Below are positions 33,749 through 39,400 of a DNA stretch of 39,400 bases, piece after piece. The stretch comes from Gammaproteobacteria bacterium (lineage in GTDB: Bacteria; Pseudomonadota; Gammaproteobacteria; SZUA-229). The notes under the pieces were generated by a model. That model was not told the DNA's origin and searched no databases. It saw nothing but the letters and a program-made list of their open reading frames with translations. The stretch lies in contig JAOUKV010000026.1 of the NCBI GenBank assembly GCA_029882355.1, positions 1 to 39,400 of the forward strand, written 5' to 3'. Within the stretch, counting starts at the first letter, position 1. Every line of letters starts with the position of its first letter. The position numbers and the translations under genes were made by a program.

Positions 33749-34087
33749 TTACCATCCCCAGCCGGGATAACCACCACCGTAGCCGGGATAACCACCGTAG
33801 CCAGGATAACCACCGTAGCCAGGATAACCACCGTAGCCGGGATAACCACCGTAGCCGGGATAACCACCGTAGCCAGGATAACCACCGTAGCCAGGATAAC
33901 CACCGTAGCCGGGATAGCCGTAGTAATCATTGTTATCAAATACTTCTTCCGCCCAATACATAGGCGTCCACGCTGGCCAGCTATTCCAGCCATTGTTCCC
34001 CCAACCATTATTACCCCACCAGGCGAAACTAGATGATGAGAAGAGTAATAGTAGTCCTGCAATCAATAATTTCAATCGTGTGTTCAT
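33749..34087 (-). CDS. Secreted Gly/Tyr/Trp-rich repeat protein, sulfur-globule-protein-like
   Basis: A 112-residue secreted protein. The signal peptide MNTRLKLLIAGLLLLFSSSSFA is followed by WWGNNGWGNNGWNSWPAWTP, a short acidic part (YWAEEVFDNNDYY, to residue 56), then eight exact copies of the hexapeptide GYPGYG (residues 57-104) and GGYPGWGW. Sulfur globule proteins of purple sulfur bacteria share this make-up: signal peptide, a WWG/GWGN start, an acidic middle and GYG repeats, and they coat stored sulfur in the periplasm. The link is by composition only; other small Gly/Tyr-rich cell-surface proteins exist. The gene stands alone with its own terminator. Confidence 0.7.
   Translation of the reverse strand: MNTRLKLLIAGLLLLFSSSSFAWWGNNGWGNNGWNSWPAWTPMYWAEEVFDNNDYYGYPGYGGYPGYGGYPGYGGYPGYGGYPGYGGYPGYGGYPGYGGYPGYGGGYPGWGW
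33776..33919 (-). repeat. Eight 18-bp tandem repeats in coding sequence
   Basis: Eight in-phase 18-base units, each encoding GYPGYG. A single synonymous A/G variant splits them as G A A G G A A G along the plus strand, so the array is two copies of a 72-base block of four units. This suggests recent block duplication by slippage or recombination. Confidence 0.85.
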
Positions 34088-34266
34088 TGCTACTCCCTAA
34101 ATCTGAAATGATTAATAATTAATACCAGTAGGATTATACAAATTTTACGCGGTTATTTATAAAATAATTATTGACGGAGGTCAGTATCGTTTAATTTTAG
34201 GCGAATGTTCTGGTGATTGATTGCAGGGCAATTTTTCATACCATAAAAACCGTCATTCCAGATATC

Positions 34267-34878
34267 TTACTTTGGGTAGATTGAGTGCCTTATGGTTAGA
34301 TCATCAATCTTGTCCACGCTAGAAAGCTCGCGCATTAGAGTCGTGGCATTTGCCTGCATATCATTAAACATAGAGAATATTTCCTGATCAAATTCAGGAT
34401 GATTTTTTATTTCAATTTCCACCAGCTTAAGTTCATTCAATAAATTGTTGGTTATATGTTGTGCTCCATAAATTGTTGCCTGATATATGGCGTCTTTTTC
34501 CTGTTCGATTTTTTTCTGGAAAGAGTGTATTTCCTGTTCGTGTATCTTCCATTTCAAGACAAGGACTGCCGTTATCCAGATAGCAAATAATGCTAAAAAC
34601 CTGTTGAAAATAACCTGCCATAATTCACCGCCTGAAGGTGAATAATAAAAACCCAGCAAAGTCATCATTGAACAAATAATAGCCAGATAAATAACAAAAC
34701 GTAGTTGTGATGACCAGAGTGCAACTAAAATGACCACAATGTATGGCACGCCACCAGCTACGCCTAAGGGTATTTGTAAGTCGATGAAGAAAATAGTGAG
34801 TATGAGAAGGCCGCAGATTACATATAACTTAGGGTTAGACAGTGTGGGCTTATCTAAGTATTTATAGTCAGTGGTCAT
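34267..34878 (-). CDS. Membrane sensor-like protein without kinase domain
   Basis: A 203-residue protein. The first 110 residues contain four hydrophobic spans (YVICGLLILTIFFIDLQIP, YIVVILVALWSS, FVIYLAIICSMMTLLGFYYS, FLALFAIWITAVLVLK), as in the N-terminal sensor part of some kinases and cyclases. A charged coiled-coil helix (EQEIHSFQKKIEQEKDA) follows, then ATIYGAQHITNNLLNELKLVEIEI and a second helix, which looks like a dimerisation helix pair with His where kinases have their phospho-acceptor. No ATPase domain follows and the frame ends at 34267 with no sign of frameshift. It may be a decoy partner or a kinase-type remnant. The function is unknown. Confidence 0.6.
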   Translation of the reverse strand: MTTDYKYLDKPTLSNPKLYVICGLLILTIFFIDLQIPLGVAGGVPYIVVILVALWSSQLRFVIYLAIICSMMTLLGFYYSPSGGELWQVIFNRFLALFAIWITAVLVLKWKIHEQEIHSFQKKIEQEKDAIYQATIYGAQHITNNLLNELKLVEIEIKNHPEFDQEIFSMFNDMQANATTLMRELSSVDKIDDLTIRHSIYPK

Positions 34879-35061
34879 ATTTTTCTCATTTAATACAAAG
34901 TGCCCACCGCCTCCGTGGTAGAACTAGTGAAGTTAAGTGATTATAAGGCATACTCTGAATCTATTGTATTTATAATTGACTTACGCGCAAAGTATGGTGA
35001 TCCATGTAAACCACTTAATCGTATATAGTAGGGCGCACATTAAAATGTTTATTTTATTTTT

Positions 35062-36045
35062 ATGATTATACAAAGTCAGTTCCGACCGGCATCTGGTCTA
35101 TCTAATCCACATGTGCAAACCTTGTTGCCCTTTATATTGAAAAAAGCAGGTAATGACCAATGTCGTCAACAGACACTTGAGCTTGCTGATGGTGACTTTC
35201 TTGATCTAAGCTGGCTGGGAGAGCCGAAGGATGGGCGACCCATTATTGTTTTGTTTCATGGGCTGGAAGGTTCTATAGATTCTCATTATGCGAAAACAAT
35301 TATGCAGGCACTACATCAACAGGGCTGGGTCGCTTTGTTAATGCATTTCCGTGGTTGTTCACGTCGACCAAACCGATTGGCGCGCTCGTATCACAGTGGC
35401 GAAACAGAAGATGCGCGTTATTTACTGGGTTGGTTAAAACAAACCTATCCTGATTCAGCACTGGCTGCCGTAGGTATTTCATTAGGCGGAAATATGTTGT
35501 TAAAGCTACAGGCTGAATATGGTGACCAGTCACCGCTAAAAGCTGCTGTCAGTGTATGTGCGCCAGTGCAGCTAAATTTATGTGCAAAAAAATTAACTAA
35601 GGGGTTGTCGAGAATCTATCAATGGCATTTAATAAAACTGTTGAATCAAAAATTGCGGAATAAAGCTGAAAAATTTGATTTTGATAAATTAATAGGCCTC
35701 AGTAGAAATGAAATAAAAAATATAAAAACCTTCTGGCAATTTGATGATCGAGTTACTGCGCCACTGCATGGTTTTAAGGATGTGCATGATTATTATGCTA
35801 GAAGTAGTGCACGCCAGTATTTGAAAGACATAAAAAAACCAACCCTGATGATACACGCATTGGACGATCCATTTATGCAGCGGGATAGCGTGCCAGATGA
35901 ATCGGCACTGTCGGAGTCGGTAGAGCTGGAGCTAAGTGAGCATGGCGGACATATTGGTTTTATTGCTGGTAGCTTGCGTCAGCCGGTATTCTGGTTACCG
36001 CAGAGGATCTCAGAGTACCTTTATAAATATATAGAGACAGAGTAA
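35062..36045 (+). CDS. YheT-family alpha/beta hydrolase
   Basis: A 327-residue alpha/beta hydrolase. Family marks: FRPASGLSNPHVQTLLP near the N-terminus, the oxyanion-hole stretch VLFHGLEGS at 63-71, MHFRGCSRRPNRLARSYHSGETEDARY, the nucleophile elbow VGISLGGNML with Ser140, ALDDPF with the acid, and EHGGHIGF with the catalytic His. YheT and eukaryotic ABHD1/ABHD3 share this plan; the substrate of bacterial members is not established. No signal peptide. No ribosome site is visible before ATG 35062. The gene is monocistronic by spacing. Confidence 0.9.
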   Translation: MIIQSQFRPASGLSNPHVQTLLPFILKKAGNDQCRQQTLELADGDFLDLSWLGEPKDGRPIIVLFHGLEGSIDSHYAKTIMQALHQQGWVALLMHFRGCSRRPNRLARSYHSGETEDARYLLGWLKQTYPDSALAAVGISLGGNMLLKLQAEYGDQSPLKAAVSVCAPVQLNLCAKKLTKGLSRIYQWHLIKLLNQKLRNKAEKFDFDKLIGLSRNEIKNIKTFWQFDDRVTAPLHGFKDVHDYYARSSARQYLKDIKKPTLMIHALDDPFMQRDSVPDESALSESVELELSEHGGHIGFIAGSLRQPVFWLPQRISEYLYKYIETE

Positions 36046-36178
36046 GTATTTATACATTGAATTTTGTTTGAGTAGATCGTTGGACTTGATTTAGATAGGT
36101 ATATTTTATGTGTTTCCTGATAACATGAAGAGCGGTCAGATTCTTATATCTGATGTATAAATAATTAGAGGATTCCTC

Positions 36179-36634
36179 ATGTTAGTTAAAGACATAATGA
36201 CAACCAACCTACGTACAGTAACTTCCGATAAAAAACTGGGTGAAGTGGTTTCACTGATGTGTATCTATCGCTACAGCGGAATCCCTGTCGTTGATGATGG
36301 CAGGCTGGTAGGTACGGTATCTGAGAGCGATATTCTGGGTAAAATGTTTCCCAGGCTTGAAGATTTGATGGGTAATATGGCTGCGGTTAATTACGATGAG
36401 CAGATGAGTCAATATGGCAATGTCATACACGTGAGGGTAAAAGATGTCATGACTCCTACAGTGATTACGATTAAGCCAGATATGCATATCCTGCAGGCCG
36501 CTTCAATGATGTGCGGTAGAAAATTTCGTCGTATTCCTGTGGCAGTAGGTGATGAGCTGGTCGGTATGGTCAGCATGGGTGATGTGCATAAGGCAATTTA
36601 TCAATGTACTCTGGCAACCAAATTGGGTGCTTAG
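36179..36634 (+). CDS. Two-CBS-domain protein
   Basis: A 151-residue protein made of a CBS pair: MLVKDIMTTNLRTVTSDKKL...YSGIPVVDDGRLVGTVSESDIL for the first half, and VKDVMTPTVITIKPDMHILQAASMM...RRIPVAVGDELVGMVSMGDV for the second. Such stand-alone Bateman modules bind adenine nucleotides and regulate partners. The ribosome site AGAGGA is directly followed by TTCCTC before the ATG, which could fold with it. A small hairpin CAGAT/ATCTG at 36137-36152 lies upstream. Confidence 0.88.
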   Translation: MLVKDIMTTNLRTVTSDKKLGEVVSLMCIYRYSGIPVVDDGRLVGTVSESDILGKMFPRLEDLMGNMAAVNYDEQMSQYGNVIHVRVKDVMTPTVITIKPDMHILQAASMMCGRKFRRIPVAVGDELVGMVSMGDVHKAIYQCTLATKLGA

Positions 36635-36844
36635 GAAGGGATTAAACAGGGAAATATTCGTAGATTATAATTTAATAAAATTCTTATATTCTTTGCTGTT
36701 CTTATGTTGGCGCTTTGATGTGAAACGTATTTATTTGTTTGGGTATCTTTCTAAAAAATATTAGGTTCTCATAAAGTAGGATTTATCTGTTATTATTTGC
36801 GCGGTTTTTATTTAATAGCGTAATTCTACGGAAAGGAGTAGTAG

Positions 36845-36862
36845 ATTTGCATAAATGCAAAT
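36845..36862. promoter_or_regulatory. 8+2+8 palindrome in the leader of the sensor protein
   Basis: ATTTGCAT-AA-ATGCAAAT is a perfect dyad. It lies between a strong Shine-Dalgarno sequence, AAAGGAG (36832-36838), and the ATG of the next gene at 36872, and could be an operator or an RNA hairpin. The gap 36635-36871 holds no other recognised feature. Confidence 0.45.
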
Positions 36863-36871
36863 TAGTTTCAG

Positions 36872-39400
36872 ATGAAAGTGCAAGACTCAAAAACACCTTC
36901 GCAGTTAGTGGTGAAGGAACACGCAATAGAATCTAACCAGATAAGAATAAGTATTTGGATGTGGGTAATGATCGCTATCTGGTCATTGTCGATAGTTGCC
37001 TCGTTCTTCTGGAATGATCAGCAGGTTCGCTCTCTAATAATGGATCAGGCAGGTTCTGAGTTAAGAGCTAGCTTTTTCAAAGATTTAACCTTTCGCCAGT
37101 GGGCAACAAAACACGGCGGTGTCTATGTGCCGGTCACCGAAGAAACTCAGCCTGACCCCTATATCGATTATATTCCCGAGCGTGATGTAACCACGCCATC
37201 CGGACGCGTGCTTACGTTGATCAATCCTGCATTGATGGTGCGAATGTTCAATGAGATGGCACAAAAAAACAGTGAAACACAGGGGCATATCAGCAGTCTG
37301 CGGCCACTCAACCCCGGTAATGCGCCTGACCCATGGGAAGCACTGGCACTAAAATCATTTGAAGATGGTACAAAAGAAATTACAGAAGTTTCAGCCATTG
37401 ATGGTGAACCTTATTTACGTCTGATTCACGTGATGATAATGGGCGAAAAATGTCTTGCCTGTCATGAGCAGCAGGGTTACCAGAAAGGCGATGTTGCTGG
37501 TGGCGTTAGTGTGTCTGTGCCGCTATTAATACTTGAGCAGACTGCGGATAAAAAAATAACACAGATAGGCATAGGTCATGGTGTTTTATGGGCTCTTGGC
37601 ATAATGGGTATTCTGTTTGGTAGTCGTAAGTTAAGTCAGGGTGTTGAGGAAAGTAATTATGCCTATATGGCATTACGAGAAAATGAAACGCGCACAAGGG
37701 ACATTCTTAGTACCACGCTGGATGCTGTTATTACTATAGATGCAATGGATACAGTTACCGGCTGGAATCAACAGGCCGAGGTTATTTTTGGCTGGTCAGC
37801 GGCAGAGACTCTGGGTAAGAGCCTCGCAGACCTGATCATTCCGCAACAATATCGCAAGCAGCACCTGGAAGGTATGCAAAACTTTCTTAGTACAGGTGTG
37901 GGGAAAGTGTCGGGTACGCGCGTGGAAGTCTCTGCACTGAAAAAGGATGGTAGCGAATTTCCAGTAGAGCTTACGATAGCACCGATAACGGTTAATGGTG
38001 AACGGGCTTTTAGCTCGTTCATTCGGGACATGAGCGAGCAAAAGAAGGCGGCGGAACAGATCAATAACGACTATCATTCACAGCGTGTTATTTCTTCTGT
38101 GCTTGAGATCTCGACGCGTTCCGTAGCTTTCAAGGAAAAACTTGAGCAATCTCTGGATGTGATTCTGTCTACGCCATGGCTGACATTGCAGGGTACAGGC
38201 ATGATATTTACTGCTAATGAAGGCACAGAAAGTTTAACCATGGCAGCGCAGCGTGGTGTGTCAGATCAGATACAGGAAAAATGTGCGCAGGTAAAATATG
38301 GTGAGTGCCTGTGCGGAAAAGCCGCTATTTCAAAAGAGGTTTTATTCACTTCATGCCTTAATGAAGAGCACACGGTGAATTATGATGGCATGAAAGAGCA
38401 CGGTCATTATTGTATTCCGATTAATTCTGAAGGCAAACTGGTAGGTGTTCTTAATCTGTACCTGAATCATTGTCATGAACAGAATGACGAAGAAATATAT
38501 TTTCTGGGTATGATAGCTAATACTCTGGGTAATATGTTTAAGCAACATCAGAACGAAGAAAAACTTCAGCATTATGCGTATTTCGATGAATTGACAGGAC
38601 TGCCAAACAGGGCATTATTTATCGATCGTCTGGATCACTGCATCAAACATACAAAACGCCATCCCTCTTACGTGTACGCGGTACTGTTTCTTGATCTCGA
38701 CCGATTTAAAAATATTAATGATAGTCTTGGCCATGCGGTAGGTGATCAGGTGCTGAACCATGTGGCTGAGCGGCTGCAACATTGTGTACGTCAGATAGAT
38801 ACAGTAGCAAGACTGGGTGGCGATGAATTTGCAATTTTACTGGATGATATAGAGGATATTAGTGATGCCTATCATACCGCCAGTCGTATACATCAGGAAC
38901 TGGTTAATCCATTGCAATTAGAACGGCATGAAGTTTTTACATCAACCAGCATTGGAATTGTTCCCGGCCTGGTTACCTACGATTCACGCAGTGATTTACT
39001 GCGTGATGCGGATATCGCTATGTATCGGGCGAAACAAAAAGGCAATGGCCATACAGAAATTTTTGATGAAGCAATGCACGCGTTGGCGGTTAGGACATTA
39101 AGCATCGAAAATGAACTGCGCCGTGCCCTGGAACGGAAGGAGTTTTGCATTCACCTGCAACCTATCGTTTCAACAAAGCATAATCGGATTATTGGTTTTG
39201 AATCATTATTGCGCTGGAATAACCCGGAGAGGGGACTGGTGCCTCCGGATGAATTTGTGCCTATTGCAGAAGAAACTGGATTGATTAATGAAATTGGTTT
39301 CTGGGTGTTACAGGAGTCGTGCAGGCAGATAAAATTATTTAATGAACATTTTCCTGAGCACGAATCACTGTATATCAGCGTTAATCTGTCCCCGGTACAG
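36872..39400 (+). CDS. Haem-PAS-GAF-GGDEF-EAL signalling protein, 3' end outside window
   Basis: The frame starts at ATG 36872 (an in-frame stop lies at 36863) and is open to the right edge, 843 codons. The domains in order: a first span at about 28-45 (WMWVMIAIWSLSIVASFFW), a periplasmic DUF3365/Tll0287-like domain with the haem-binding motif CLACH at 194-198, a second span at about 232-248, a PAS domain at about 268-385, a GAF-type domain near 410-560, a GGDEF domain with an intact LGGDEFA at about 648-654, and the beginning of an EAL domain whose motif is ESLLRW at 777-782. It should make or break down cyclic di-GMP in response to a periplasmic redox or gas signal. No good ribosome site lies close to the ATG. 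Confidence 0.88.
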   Translation, partial: MKVQDSKTPSQLVVKEHAIESNQIRISIWMWVMIAIWSLSIVASFFWNDQQVRSLIMDQAGSELRASFFKDLTFRQWATKHGGVYVPVTEETQPDPYIDYIPERDVTTPSGRVLTLINPALMVRMFNEMAQKNSETQGHISSLRPLNPGNAPDPWEALALKSFEDGTKEITEVSAIDGEPYLRLIHVMIMGEKCLACHEQQGYQKGDVAGGVSVSVPLLILEQTADKKITQIGIGHGVLWALGIMGILFGSRKLSQGVEESNYAYMALRENETRTRDILSTTLDAVITIDAMDTVTGWNQQAEVIFGWSAAETLGKSLADLIIPQQYRKQHLEGMQNFLSTGVGKVSGTRVEVSALKKDGSEFPVELTIAPITVNGERAFSSFIRDMSEQKKAAEQINNDYHSQRVISSVLEISTRSVAFKEKLEQSLDVILSTPWLTLQGTGMIFTANEGTESLTMAAQRGVSDQIQEKCAQVKYGECLCGKAAISKEVLFTSCLNEEHTVNYDGMKEHGHYCIPINSEGKLVGVLNLYLNHCHEQNDEEIYFLGMIANTLGNMFKQHQNEEKLQHYAYFDELTGLPNRALFIDRLDHCIKHTKRHPSYVYAVLFLDLDRFKNINDSLGHAVGDQVLNHVAERLQHCVRQIDTVARLGGDEFAILLDDIEDISDAYHTASRIHQELVNPLQLERHEVFTSTSIGIVPGLVTYDSRSDLLRDADIAMYRAKQKGNGHTEIFDEAMHALAVRTLSIENELRRALERKEFCIHLQPIVSTKHNRIIGFESLLRWNNPERGLVPPDEFVPIAEETGLINEIGFWVLQESCRQIKLFNEHFPEHESLYISVNLSPVQ

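Noticed and set aside
33776-33919. Short tandem repeats considered as a CRISPR array
   Set aside because: The units are contiguous, without spacers, in phase with the reading frame and encode a hexapeptide repeat.
33746-34036. Open frames on the plus strand and in another minus frame across the repeat protein
   Set aside because: They arise because an 18-base repeat has no stop in several frames; products are meaningless repeats of short peptides with no ribosome site.

Overview
The window looks like part of a gammaproteobacterial chromosome of moderate GC. It carries glnA-ntrB-ntrC-type nitrogen control, MSHA/type IV pilus-like genes and MobA. It also carries two pointers to sulfur metabolism: a YeeE/TsuA-family permease and a secreted Gly/Tyr-rich protein resembling sulfur globule proteins. 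The species cannot be named from sequence alone; a sulfur-oxidising lineage is an inference. Nearly all of the window is coding. No tRNA, rRNA, CRISPR array or insertion sequence was seen.

Layout. 1-8403 is a pilus-like region: MshI/J/K-like assembly proteins (the first cut by the left edge), two minor-pilin-like proteins sharing an ectodomain pattern, a multi-span histidine kinase on the opposite strand, an ABC-2 permease, a single-span tether protein, and a pilin-like gene behind a near-perfect sigma-54 promoter. The ABC ATPase follows at 8489-9214. 9211-15892 (minus strand) holds ntrC, ntrB, a DUF4124 protein, glnA, a CDF metal exporter and mobA. 16289-19913 holds an amidase, a Tat-exported HIRAN protein, a CPA2 antiporter and a YkgJ-like cysteine protein. 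19953-22537 is a type III glutamine synthetase with a long regulatory region. 22644-23253 holds two small unknown genes. 23526-27404 is an SHP/DHC/cytochrome b operon with PepSY protein and two-component system. 27423-34878 holds the YeeE permease, an outer-membrane barrel, an HtrA-like protease, a GDPD, a RIO-like kinase, the sulfur-globule-like protein and a kinase-less membrane sensor. 35062-39400 holds a YheT hydrolase, a CBS protein and a haem-PAS-GAF-GGDEF-EAL protein cut by the right edge.

How the parts may work together. The clearest circuit is nitrogen control. NtrB/NtrC are encoded here, a 15-bp dyad matching the NtrC site lies upstream of ntrB, and a perfect 40-bp palindrome made of two NtrC sites 21 bp apart lies about 160-180 bp upstream of a sigma-54 promoter for the type III glutamine synthetase. 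glnA also has a sigma-54-like promoter, followed by a long leader hairpin. The second circuit is the pilus region: the pilin promoter carries two 14-bp direct repeats exactly 30 bp apart at enhancer distance, and the multi-span kinase in the same cluster is a plausible PilS-like partner. The pilin gene sits between the permease and ATPase genes of one ABC transporter, recalling Myxococcus PilG/H/I.
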